Source: Gracilaria gracilis
Taxonomy: Eukaryota > Rhodophyta > Florideophyceae > Gracilariales > Gracilariaceae
Length of the DNA: 64,000 nucleotides
Direction: 5' to 3'
Assembly (NCBI GenBank): GCA_030374805.1
Contig: JARGSG010000203.1
Coordinates: 124,001-188,000, forward strand
This document shows positions 42,890-52,883 of the stretch, piece after piece. Position 1 is the stretch's first letter. Each line of letters begins with the position of its first letter. A program made the position numbers and the translations under genes. The notes beneath the pieces were generated by a model. That model did not search any database. It saw only the letters and a list, made by a program, of their open reading frames with translations, and was not told the DNA's origin.

Positions 42890-45355
42890 ATGGGAGCAGT
42901 CGCATCTCGAGAAGTTCGACAAGTCCATACTCAGGCTACGAGCGACCCTGAACCGAACAGGCTGATCTTCTCGGAAGCAAGCGTAAAGGAAAACACCATG
43001 GAAGGCCTGGAACAAATGTTTGCGTCTGAAGGCCAGATTGTCAATGAAGGATCCCTGGACCGTTTGGCGAAGATCTTGGTGTCGGCCCAGCCGTCACTGA
43101 AGCAGAACCAGCAACGAAATCTGTACTACCGATGCCGTGTACTCGTTCACTCGTTTACCAGTTCGAAGGCATTGAGTAACTTGAGGCAGTTGCTCACCAA
43201 GGGTGCGTCCGCTTTTCCCCAGCAGCCAATTCTGGCGCAGCAGATGCACAAGGTTTCGAACATCCCCGCCACGAATCAGATTCGTACCTTTGAGCTGCCC
43301 AACACAATTGGTCCGGGCGATCAGAAAGACGGTGACGCCTTCAGAATTCGATCAGGCACAACGCAATCGGTGGAACAAATCAGGAGTTACATCTCTAACG
43401 GTTTGAACGTGCCAATTGAAAGGGAAATACTAGATAAGCTAAGCGAACTTCCTTTTGTGAACGACATTGCTTCTCCACCCTTTGTAGCCGACTGTACGCA
43501 ATGGTTTGACAAACTGTTGGGAATTGAACAGGCTACTCGACCCCTTGCTCGCTTTGCGTCACCGTCGAGCGTATTTGAGACGTCACCAGTTGTCGATGGC
43601 TTTAACTTGCCATCGAATCAGGGGTCTCCATATGGAGGTAACAAGCATTCGAAGGAGTCTAAGGCGTCCCTTTCATATCCGCATGCAGTTGCCATGGTCT
43701 TTTGGGCTCTTGATTCATATGCAAAAGTTTTGGATGAAGAAGAGTCTCAGCTTAGAGTCTTATTGTTATTTGCGGCTGGGAATTTGCTGAATGTCTGCTC
43801 AGAGAGCCTCAGAAGAGATTATGTCTTCGCTTCCCTGGCTGACATACTGGCAGAAGACATGGACCTGCTTCACTCAAATTTGCATTTTCTTGAGAGCAAG
43901 CAGCTCATGGCCGAAGTTGGTCGGCGTATTATCCCGTTGAACTACGTTAAGACGAGTGAAGCTTTGAGCGATATCAAGCCGCACATATTTTCGCTTTTTA
44001 TGCAACTTGTGTGTTTGGAAAACGATATCTTGCTTGATGAAGAAGATTTGTATCTGCTTTCAAAACTGGAAGGTGCCGAACATTTTCCGTTTTGGGATTA
44101 CGAGCTACAGTTACGAACCCACGGGATTTGTGTGCAACTTTGCAAGAGCGCGGAAGTTCTTGTACCCGGAGTTCTGTCATTTCGGTATGGAAAGAATTCG
44201 TTCTTGCTCCATGTTGAACCGTCTCGTCTTAGTGCTCTAGGATTCTCTGTCTTATCTTTCATATTGGTCCCGAACGACAAAACGAAGAAAGCTATGCTAA
44301 AACTTGTGGCCTTTACCGAATCATTCACCAACTGTTTCATTAAAGCTTTCAGAGAAGAGGGGTAGCGCCTGCTTGATCATGGTTGTTGTAATGGAGAACC
44401 ACAGCGAGTGACAGCGGAAAAGGTCGGCTACAGTGCGGGAGAAAAACACCACAGCAAAGTATTCATTCCTCTCGGATGGACCTACAATCTTGAAGTACCC
44501 CACAAATTCCTCCAAGACCATGGAATAGTTGGAAGTATTGGAGTCCTGCTTGGTAATGAGCCCATCGACTCTACGCCTATGAAGTCATCTCCGAGTAAGT
44601 CCTCCTGGAAAGACCCCTCGCCAGCTAGTGTAATGAAGTCAGCGTCCAATGCGATGTCTTGGCTTCCATCTCGGGGATTGAGTGCGCCAACTATACGAAA
44701 TGAGAACGTGTTCGTGGATAACGATTACAAACTTGTGTACAAACACCCGTCAAGACGCCCGTTTAAGCTCAAATCTGTGAATCTTGGGGCAGGCCTTTCC
44801 TGTTTTCAAGGAGCCGTAGATGTAGAACCTTCGAACCAGAAAGAAGAGAAGAGGACACCCTTCGTCAGTTTGGCACAATTTGTGACGTTCGGTTTTTGTC
44901 ATTCTAAGAAGGCTGGACTAATAACGAGACTGCAATGGTTAGATTATGCTCTCGATGACCGTAATGTGTTTATCGAAGGTGAGAATCAAAGGCTTTTGAG
45001 AAGCGTGCTCTCTGAGGATGTGTGCAGGCTGGACCCGATGAAGATGTTCTCATTCCCAGATTGTCGCATACCTCATATGCGCTTGCAGAAGAAAAACAAC
45101 CCTCTGCCGTTCAAAGTGCAACAGCTAACGGAAGGACATGAGGGGGCCGGTCAGAACACGGTGTTCTTTGTTGATGGTACAGGTGGAAGCAGTGATGAGA
45201 ATGTATACAAGGCTCCTTTTGAAATAGTGCTCAGGAGAGAGAACGGAGAGGCAATTGTCGATGGAATTGGTATTACTGGCCAATGTGTGCGTGCCACTGA
45301 CGAAGATCAACACGATTTGCTCAAGGCGAAATTGCTCAATATGGACTTGCTCTAA
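42890..45355 (+). CDS. Orphan protein, ~820 aa, probable N-myristoylation, in-frame TAG or intron
   Basis: The ATG at 42890 (ACCAAAATGGG) opens with MGAVAS, a good N-myristoylation signal (Gly2, Ser6), so membrane attachment is likely. The first part (42890-44362) is about 490 residues of mostly helical sequence with no recognised domain. TAG at 44363-44365 interrupts the frame, which then continues without other stops to 45355 through GWTYNLEVPHKFLQDHG, FVSLAQFVTFGFCHSKKAGLITRL and FEIVLRRENGEAIVDGIG. A GT-AG intron 44362-44433 (72 nt, donor GTAGCG, acceptor GGCTACAG) would remove the stop and keep the frame, but its donor is weaker than the GTAAG donors seen elsewhere. So the gene is either spliced or a recent pseudogene. 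I recognise no family. Confidence 0.6.
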
Positions 45356-45756
45356 GCTAGCACTCTCAACTAAAGCATTCTCGACTACTTTTTGCACGAT
45401 CTTGCATCGCATTGCAACTGCAGCTTTTCCTCACCACCACTCACCGATTGTTCGGGGCTGATGATGCATCTGGCCGCGATTCCGTTCGAAGGCGCATGCG
45501 AATGATTGTCGATTTCTGAAATTCCCAGAGTTTATGCTTCGCAAGCAAAGTTCTCAAAGCTTACTCCACCAACAACGTTTGTTGAGCTTTGAGTGTGGAT
45601 GTATACGTATATATGCATGTACGGACATATAAATTTAAACGGAAAGGCATGATGTTGGCGTATCGAGGACTTTCACAAAGGTGCGAAGAAAGATGATAAA
45701 ACTCGTATTGTATGTGTTTCGTAATCAGCACCGTAACGTATCTAGAAAAGCCAGTT
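45356..45756. other. Spacer before the Copia element
   Basis: No gene seen. An inverted repeat CTCAAAGCT (45553-45561) and AGCTTTGAG (45585-45593) is present, similar in core to the hairpin at 24679. Confidence 0.5.
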
Positions 45757-45761
45757 ACAGT

Positions 45762-46015
45762 TTTCGCATGAGCTTCGGTCATTGAGTCGAAGTTCATCGT
45801 GTGCAGTGTAGGAGGGATGGTTCACGAACAACACAAACTGGCACAGAGCTCTACCAGGCGCTCTCGGGGAAGAGCTCCTGGGATAATTGGTGTGCCTTTA
45901 AATAAGGATACTAAGCCACCTTTGGGCTAACGCTGACGTATAACTTTGTAGATAAAGCAATGCTAAGTTGTACGTCAGAGAGCGTAATGTGTACGTGCGG
46001 AGTACGTATCTAACA
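45762..46015 (-). repeat. 3' LTR of Copia element
   Basis: On the element's own strand it begins TGTTAGATAC and ends TGCGAAA, 254 bp. Next to it, inside the element, lies the polypurine tract GACGGGGGGCG (complement of 46016-46026). Confidence 0.93.
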
Positions 46016-46026
46016 CGCCCCCCGTC
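46016..46026 (-). other. Polypurine tract of Copia element
   Basis: GACGGGGGGCG on the minus strand directly abuts the 3' LTR, the usual place for plus-strand priming. Confidence 0.75.
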
Positions 46027-46074
46027 GCGTGAATATCCTACAAACGATTCACAAAAACAATACAAAACATATAG

Positions 46075-49000
46075 CTACTGCCAAGATTCGTGATCATGGG
46101 TAGTGCCCTTTGAGGTCTCCACGTTCCAAAAGCCGTGTGTGACCATCTCGTTCAACTTCTGCGAGTGCCCAACACTCCGCTTCGTGAGTGCGTCTGCCAG
46201 GTTTATAGAACCCGGGATCCAAGTGATCATGTCGAGCTCTCCTGACTCAAAAGCATCTCGAATCATGGTTAACGTCTTTCTTAAACCGAATTCACGGCAC
46301 TCATGTAGCGTGGTTATAATGTCGAAGAGTGCTTTCGAGTCTACCAAGATGTGGTGCGAGATATCCAGATGCGGAAAGATGTAGTTCAGCGTGTCCTTAA
46401 CGTCAGTGCCCCTGTCTTCGGCGTCAGAGCATGCTAGTATCTCAGCTCCAAAGGATGAGTGTGTAACGCGACGTTGCTTCGTACTGGACCAGGACATTAG
46501 GTGGAACAATTCTTCATCTTGGAACGCCGTTGTGAACTTAATGCCACATATTAGTCCCGTTTGTCCGTAGGGTTGATCGTTCGCTGCGTGTGAGGCGTCT
46601 GAGAGGGTCACCAAGGTAGCTGAAGTCATACCCGTGGGCCTTATGTACTTGATCGCGGGTTGGAGATTTTGAATCTCTTGAAGCATTGCGTTTGCGTCCA
46701 CAAGGTGTTTCACCTTTAAATTTTCCAATTCTTGTTGCATCCGTGACGTAACGAGCGATACTTGGGGTAGTACTGCCGATCCTAAGTACATCAAAGTTCC
46801 TGCGAGGGAACGATACGCATGTATTTCGTCGTCGGTTGCACTGTTCTCTCGATCTCGACTGCGTGCTCGCGACAGTTCGATAGGGTGTAGGCGCTCCATA
46901 CAAGGCTTCATTGATATTATGATGGTGCCTTCGTTGTCTTCGTTGATGTCGCAACCAGCGAATGTGAGCTTGCTTCCGTATCGTATTTTTCCGACTTCAA
47001 ACTCTTCTTCCAGGCGCTTCATGAATGCCGATATACACGGAGGTGTACCAGCCACGAGAAGGTCATCAACGATCTTGGCTATAGCCAAGGTAATGTGTCC
47101 GAGCTCGTTACGTCTGAGAAAAAGCTGGTTGACTCCGTATACGCGTTGCAGTCCTTCGTCATCGAGCATCCATGACTCAATGCGTTTTGCCCATTGTCGG
47201 CCTGCTTCGACGATTCCGTATGGGAGCTTTACCAGCTTCTACACAATTCTCTTCTTAGTCCTAAACTCCGGAGCTGGCCGTACGTATATATCCCGTTTTA
47301 TCGGTCCGCTCTGATGGAATGCCCCCTTAATGTCGGCGACCCCGAAAGAGAACCCAAGGCAGAGGCTGATATTGATCAAGAGCCGAACTGTGAGCATGTC
47401 TGCGTTCGAGCAATCCTTTCGGATCTCATCTTTCAGGTCGTCCCTGTTCCCGTGTGTGACCAAGCGGGCTTTCAACTTTCGAACTCCATCTTCATCTTGT
47501 TTCACTTTGTATACGGTGTGCAATGAGATCACGTTCGCGTTGCTGGGAATATCTTCCTCATATACTTCGGTGTAGGCGTCGATCCAGTTGTCGTTATGCT
47601 CTCTTTGGATCGCCTTCTTCAGTATCCAGGTCGGAGCGAATTGTATTTCTGTACTCGCCACCTGTTTGGATCCGATGACCTTTTGGATATGCTTTAGAAC
47701 TTCCTGTTCTCCGGATACCAAGTCGTGATGACGGTCCATGGTTGGATCACTGAGTAGCTCGTCGGTGTAGCTTCCCATATCCTTCCAAACGCGCTCCCGA
47801 TTAGTGGTGTTTGTGGTCATAAGTGATGCCACGTCCTGCATCTCTACCTGTTCGCCGTCGGAATCGGGTGATAAGGTGAGATCAATGAAGTCTTCCATCA
47901 GACCTTCACTCAGTTCGCGTGCTAAGTCCGAGGTCGGACGTAGACGGATGTCCTCGTATGCGATACGGGATATTGGTCCTCCAGGGATTCGACGTACTTC
48001 CACGATGTGCGCTCCGGCTTTTACGACGGTAGCTGAGCGCCACTCGTCTGGTACATTATGTGCCGTTGTTTTGAAGTAGAAGAGAACCTCCTGCCCTGGT
48101 TTCATAGACGCTTCGGTCAGGTTCGAATGGTTGCGAGCTTTCATGGCCCTTTGTACAGCCCTGGTGGCTGCTTGTTCGGTGTAGGCAGCCAACAGTTCTT
48201 CTGTAACCAAACGTCGTGGAGCTCCAAGGATCGAAGGGGCATACCCTTTGGCTAGTTCGAAAGAGCTTAATATCTTGGAGCCTGTGAAGCAATTCGACAA
48301 AAAGGTAGCTCTAGACAGTATGGTTCTGTCGGATCCGAGCGTCTTCTCCTTTTGTAACCGTTCGAGGATTCGCTTAATTGTCCCGTTCTTACGCTCTACG
48401 ATGCCTGTCTTATTATGTCGCCTTACGGGACGGGCTTTGAATTTTATATCTCGACCCGACAGGAACTTGCGCATCTCTCTTGAATTATACTCATCGTCAG
48501 CTGACAATGCGTCGGGAGCTCCGTGTCGATTCAGCCATTCGGTTTCGATTATCGATATGGATATACGTGCTTCCCGATTCTGTGCGATGGCTGTTTCTGA
48601 GTATCCCGTACCACAATCCACGATGTTCATAACCAGATATCTCGTATCTCTGATCATGCAGAACATGTAGTCGACCTGTACTTCTACGTTGAAGGCTTGG
48701 TTAACGTGGGTTATGGATATCTTTTTGGACGGTAGGGGTGTTCCAGATTTGGCACAGATGTGGCAATTCTTTGCGATGCGTTCAATTTCTTTCTTCAGCT
48801 CTTCCGAAGCCATTCCAGCTCGTTCGCAAAGGGCGATGATCTCGTTCGGTGGCGCATGCGTAAGCCTATGTAGCCTCTTTGCTAATGTGCTTGGTCTTAC
48901 ATTATTGCCGCAAGTTGTCAGGAGCGCACCCATTGTTGGTGTGAGGAGGATGTGGGCACGAGCGTCGTATGCTGATTTGGGTCTGATATAGATCTCGAGT

Positions 49001-49419
49001 ACCTTCGGTTCCGAGTCAGTGGGTCTCTTGATGGTCAGCGTAGACGGCTCTCCAGAGAAATCCGTTACGCTATGTCGTTTGACGTCCAAACCGACGATTA
49101 GGGGCGAGTTGTCTTCGAACAAATCAAAAGTTAACTCCAGCAATTGGTTGTTGATGTCTTGGATTGATAAAGTCCATGAACAAGCGACCTTTTTTGAGTC
49201 AATACAATTATGACCCCAGCCGCGTCGATATGTGCTTCTCGCCTTATACGGTTCAAACTTCATGTTTAGAGCTTCACATAATCTCATTGCCGAGATGACA
49301 CCCCCGGAGGATATGGGGCCACCTTCATCTAGGATGGGATTCGGATCGGTTTCGGGTAAACCGGAATCCCTTAACGAAAAAAACCTTTCTTCGTCCCGTT
49401 GGGTGCCTTGTCGTCGCAA
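46075..49419 (-). pseudogene. Copia pol (protease-like, integrase, RT, RNase H), one in-frame TAG
   Basis: The frame is -1 relative to gag and overlaps its end. A protease-like region begins with LDEGGP, in the place of the usual D-[ST]-G. The integrase has the His/Cys zinc region (HRLTHAP..., NCHICAKSG) and catalytic D, D, E in VQVDYMF, LSADDEYN and TGIVERKNGT. RT starts near YKVKQDEDGVRKLKARLV and contains VADIKGAFHQS and IVDDLLVAG (catalytic DD). RNase H has VTLSDASHA, SSFGAEILA and ILVDSKAL. TAG at 47239-47241 splits the RT just before KLVKLPYGIVEAGRQW; a TGG or CAG codon is the likely ancestor. No frameshift other than the gag-pol junction. Confidence 0.9.
49336..49383 (-). promoter_or_regulatory. 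-1 ribosomal frameshift signal between Copia gag and pol
   Basis: On the minus strand the gag frame reads GGT TTT TTT CGT TAA. The heptamer T TTT TTT (complement of 49377-49383) is a canonical X XXY YYZ slippery site. After a six-base spacer comes a stem: GGGATTC pairs with GAATCCC and CGGTTT with AAACCG, 13 bp in all with a four-base bulge and a five-base loop (49336-49370). Slipping back one base at the heptamer enters the pol frame exactly (TCG TTA AGG GAT), two codons before the gag stop. All parts are seen in sequence; use of the signal is inferred. Confidence 0.85.
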
Positions 49420-50516
49420 GGACGTTTGTTATTTCGGACGTCATGCCGTTTGAACCCATTATCGGGTTTCTGATTGTCTTCTTTGTTTTTCGGCTTCTCT
49501 TCGTTTTGCGTGTCGCTACCAGATGCATTACCCTTATATCCATCTGAGTCGCGCATACGTTTCCTGTTGTTTTTGAACTTGTTAGAGTTAAGGTACGCTT
49601 TGGAACTCGTGTTAGAAGCGGGATCCTTTTGTGGTTTGTCATCAAGGTCTTTCTCTTCTAAACCTGCTTCCTCCAATGCTCGGATTGCATCCTGGATACC
49701 TATCCATGAGCACACTCCTTCGCCTTCGTAGGCTTTCTCATGTTGTGCGGTAGATGCATCAATCGCGGTAACGGATTCAGACAAGTCGAATTTCTCGGTG
49801 TCGCTGAGTGCCCTTAACCCAGCACTTAGCATGATATCTTTGATCTTCTTGATACGATGTTTAGATAAAGAAATTATGGAGTTGTCTTTCGAGGTTCTGG
49901 ACTTCACTGACACCACGAGGTTGCTGATTATGTTTGTAAACGTCTGTGACGTCAGAAATGCATTCAGGAGTAGTATGATCGCAAAGTTCTGGCTGTCACT
50001 CGAATCCTGCTCTGACTTCGTGAGGTTCAGATAGGATAGAGCTGGTCCCGCGAATCGTTCGATATAATCGGCGATAGATTCTCCGGCCTTGCGTTTGCAG
50101 AAGGTTATTTCTTTGTACAAGCGTACAATTCTACGCAAACGGTCGACAGTAGAGTCTTGCGCTACCTGACTGAAAATCTTTTGTACAACTTCCATCTGGT
50201 TGATTGGTGTATCATTAGATGGCGGTGTCAGCAAGAGCTCACCTGTGCGAACAGACTTTTTGACAACTTCCTTCTTTGAGAACGCTAAAGAACGATATAG
50301 ACGGATACCGAGTGTGGCCGCAGCACCCTTTGCGCGCGAATCTCCGCCATTCGTGCATGCCTGTAGGGTTTCGGCCCATTCGTATACGGCTTCGCGCCAC
50401 AAGAGTTTGTCAGTGTCACCGCGTAGTTTCGGTGGTACTAAAATGTTGCTCGGAGAGAGATCCTCTCCTGGGCCCATAACTTTCGCATGAACTTCGGTCA
50501 TTGAGTCGAAGTTCAT
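49371..50516 (-). CDS. Copia gag protein, 381 aa
   Basis: ATG at 50516-50514, which lies inside the 5' LTR, 36 bases before its end; the first twelve residues (MNFDSMTEVHAK) are LTR-encoded. The protein has the helical gag pattern of Copia elements (LLWREAVYEWAETLQAC; TFCKRKAGESIADYIERFAGPALSYLNL) and a Lys/Asn/Asp-rich C-terminal tail. No CCHC zinc knuckle is visible. It ends at TAA 49371-49373, just after the frameshift heptamer. The frame is intact. Confidence 0.85.
   Translation of the reverse strand: MNFDSMTEVHAKVMGPGEDLSPSNILVPPKLRGDTDKLLWREAVYEWAETLQACTNGGDSRAKGAAATLGIRLYRSLAFSKKEVVKKSVRTGELLLTPPSNDTPINQMEVVQKIFSQVAQDSTVDRLRRIVRLYKEITFCKRKAGESIADYIERFAGPALSYLNLTKSEQDSSDSQNFAIILLLNAFLTSQTFTNIISNLVVSVKSRTSKDNSIISLSKHRIKKIKDIMLSAGLRALSDTEKFDLSESVTAIDASTAQHEKAYEGEGVCSWIGIQDAIRALEEAGLEEKDLDDKPQKDPASNTSSKAYLNSNKFKNNRKRMRDSDGYKGNASGSDTQNEEKPKNKEDNQKPDNGFKRHDVRNNKRPCDDKAPNGTKKGFFR
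50468..50480 (-). other. Primer-binding site complementary to initiator Met tRNA anticodon arm
   Basis: On the element strand GTTATGGGCCCAG follows the LTR directly. It is the exact complement of CTGGGCCCATAAC, the anticodon stem and loop of eukaryotic initiator Met tRNA as I recall it. Internal (half-tRNA) priming of this kind is established for Drosophila copia. The site lies within the gag reading frame. Confidence 0.8.
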
Positions 50517-50734
50517 CGTGTGCAGTGTAGGAGGGATGGTTCACGAACAACACAAACTGGCACAGAGCTCTACCAGGCGCTCTCGGGGAAGAGCTCCTGG
50601 GATAATTGGTGTGTCTTTAAATAAGGATACTAAGCGACCTTTGGGCTAACGCTGACGTATAACTTTTTAGATAAAGCAATGCTAAATTGTACGTCAGAGA
50701 GCGTAATGTGTACGTGCGGAGTACGTATCTAACA
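50481..50734 (-). repeat. 5' LTR of Copia element
   Basis: 254 bp, same ends as the 3' LTR. It contains the gag start codon. No clear TATA box; a CTTTAAATAAGG sequence near 50612 (plus strand) is AT-rich on both strands. Confidence 0.93.
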
Positions 50735-50828
50735 ACAGTAGAACGTGCGGGAGAATGCGTTTTTATCGGTTTCACAGTACACCCAGTAACTGCAAATAGT
50801 GTGTGTGTTTATATAGTGTCATAACAAA

Positions 50829-50859
50829 AATAGTGTGGGTGTAAGTGACCCACACTATT
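50829..50859. repeat. 12-bp subterminal inverted repeat of the pogo-like element
   Basis: AATAGTGTGGGT (50829-50840) and ACCCACACTATT (50848-50859) are exact complements separated by 7 bases. The same half-site recurs near 50892 and, at the other end, near 52718, 52740, 52793 and 52846. Likely transposase-binding sites. Confidence 0.75.
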
Positions 50860-51023
50860 AATGGTACCAAGGAATCGTTCCGTAGACTAAATTAGTGTGG
50901 GTAGCAGTGAAATTTTGCGCGGGAAAGCAACTTGACGACAGTTCTGTTTGAAACAAAACCTCTTCACCTCTCAAGATCTTCGATCAGGAACAACATCTCT
51001 CACCATCAGCATTGCCTCACTTC

Positions 51024-52691
51024 ATGACAGTCCCTCTCTCGGGCTCTCCCATAGTTGCTGCATTCCAGCGCGCAGCTGGAAACACAGCCCATCAGATTCT
51101 GGCGTCCGCATGCCCACCTGCCGCTCATGCACAAGCCACACCATCTCCAACACCATCCTACAACCAACAAGTTGTATTGAACAGCACAAGCACAGAAAAT
51201 GCAGGTCCAACAAAACCCAAGACCTCCCGAACAGCACAGAACGTGCTAACAATTGCTGATCGCACCAAAATCGCATCATGGATGACGATACATTCAAGTT
51301 CTCATGGCACAAAAAATATTGCATCAAAGACAGTATCCCAGTTTCCTCACTTCTTTCGTAGCAGTACGAACGCAAATCTACAGAAGGCGACTCGTATTTG
51401 GAACGCTCGTGCACAATATGTTGATGACCAAGGAGACTCAAAAACAAAAGGTTCGGGTACAGCAATCACGCGTTGCAATTTCAATGAACTTAAGCGTGTG
51501 AACATGAAGGCAAGATCAGGACGTGGACGAAAGACCAGAGTGTGGGTTAGAGAGTTACAGTTAGATATGGTTGATGAATTTCATCGACTTAGGAAGTTGG
51601 GGGTCAAATTCAATTGGAAAACTCTCCATTTCATGGCTTTGAAGCTCATCTGTGACTCGACGAAGCCAAGCTATCACAAATTTTTGATAGACAGCGCAAC
51701 GAATAAGGTAATTTCTCAGTGTATCAACCGCCGTTGGATACAATCTTTCACTGATCGATATCGCATTGTTAGCCGAGCACGTACGGGGAAACATCTTCTA
51801 TCTCCAGAGAAGCAGTCCTACATCGAGAAAACCGTCGCATTTCACCTTGGTCAAGTGGCAAGAGCATTTCGAAAGGGTGACTGGGATGATTGTGATGTGG
51901 AAAACGCCGACGAAACGCACTTTCTTATCAACATGGACAACGGGCGGACGCTTGGGTTCTGTGGGGAGAAAGAAGTTAAATATTCCGATGTAGTTTCAGG
52001 CGGAGAGCGAATGACGATGGTCGTAGGAATAAGTGTAGGAGCCCAAGCACGCATTGAGCCAGTGTTCATGGTCTTTCAAAACAAAAACCGATCGTATCCG
52101 ATAAGGGGAGTTCCAGACAGTGTGACTAATGTTTCGTACCGGACAGGGCCTAAGGGTTGGATGGACACAATTGTTATGCCACAGTGGCTAAACGAGAGAA
52201 AAGTCATTGGGCCCCTTCCAAACCAAAGACGGAGAGTGCTTTTCGTAGACAACTGCAGCGGTCACAATTCAACACCAGGACTGGAAGCCGCTGCGCAGGG
52301 CATTAACACAGAGATTCGCTACTTTCCTCCGAATTGCACTGATCTTGTCCAACCAGCAGATTCTTTTGTCATCCAGAAGATAAAGAGTGCTTGGAACGCA
52401 CGCTGGAAAAAATATAAAATGGAGAAGGTCAAACAGCAGGCATGATCAAACTCTGGAAAAGTGCTGAATCCGGGTAAGGGTTACTTCTTGCGGTTGGCTG
52501 CATTGGCGGTGCAAGACGTAAATCGCCAGCGAGACGGAGACGGATTGACCTACGCGCGCAAGGCCATGATTCGCACTGGACTATCGTTGAATCTCAACGG
52601 CCTCTGGGAGGAGCGTCAACTCTTTCCACGTCTTCAGGAGATCATCACCAAGCACCGAAGTCACTTTGATGGCCAAGCAGTTGTAGAATGA
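51024..52691 (+). pseudogene. pogo-like transposase (CENP-B HTH, DDE_1), one in-frame TGA
   Basis: The first ATG of the frame is 51024. A Ser/Pro-rich N-terminus leads to a helix-turn-helix region and a CENP-B-type DNA-binding domain (GRGRKTRVWVRELQLDMVDEFHRLRKLGVKFNWKTL ... NRRWIQSFTDRYRIVSRARTGKH). The catalytic domain has NADETHFLINMDNGRT (Asp 1), VLFVDNCSGHN (Asp 2) and YFPPNCTDLVQPAD (Asp 3), the DDD arrangement of pogo-type enzymes. TGA at 52443-52445 follows KMEKVKQQA, and the same frame continues with LNPGKGYFLRLAALAVQDVN, YARKAMIRTGLSLNLNG and WEERQLFPRLQEI to TGA 52689-52691. That tail is normal for the family. The catalytic domain is complete before the stop. Confidence 0.88.
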
Positions 52692-52883
52692 AACTTGAAA
52701 TAATGGAACCGTCACCCACACTAATTACGTCGTAAACAAATAGTGTTGGTTACACTAATTTGGTATGAACCTCAATTAATGTCATACAAGTATTAGTGTA
52801 ACCCACACTATTTCATGTTTCTTGTGTTCAAAAATTGCTTCGTCAAATAGTGTCAGTGACACTATTTGCAGTTACTGGGTGTA

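Larger units (their letters stand above)
45762..50734 (-). mobile_element. Complete Ty1/Copia retrotransposon, TSD ACAGT
   Basis: Two 254-bp LTRs (45762-46015 and 50481-50734) bound a minus-strand element of 4973 bp. Both outer flanks carry ACAGT (45757-45761 and 50735-50739), a five-base duplication that fixes the ends. Domain order is gag, protease-like region, integrase, reverse transcriptase, RNase H, the Copia order. The LTRs differ at five positions by eye (about 2 percent). Gag and pol are in different frames with a -1 frameshift signal between them. Pol has one in-frame TAG. Confidence 0.95.
50780..52881 (+). mobile_element. Complete pogo-like DNA transposon, TSD TA
   Basis: The ends are a 23-bp perfect terminal inverted repeat starting CACCCAGTAACTGCAAATAG at 50780, with its complement ending at 52881, flanked by TA on both sides (50778-50779 and 52882-52883). 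Tc1/mariner superfamily elements insert at TA. The interior has one transposase frame. Several AATAGTGT/ACACTATT repeats lie just inside both ends. Size 2102 bp. It begins 45 bases from the Copia LTR. Confidence 0.94.
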
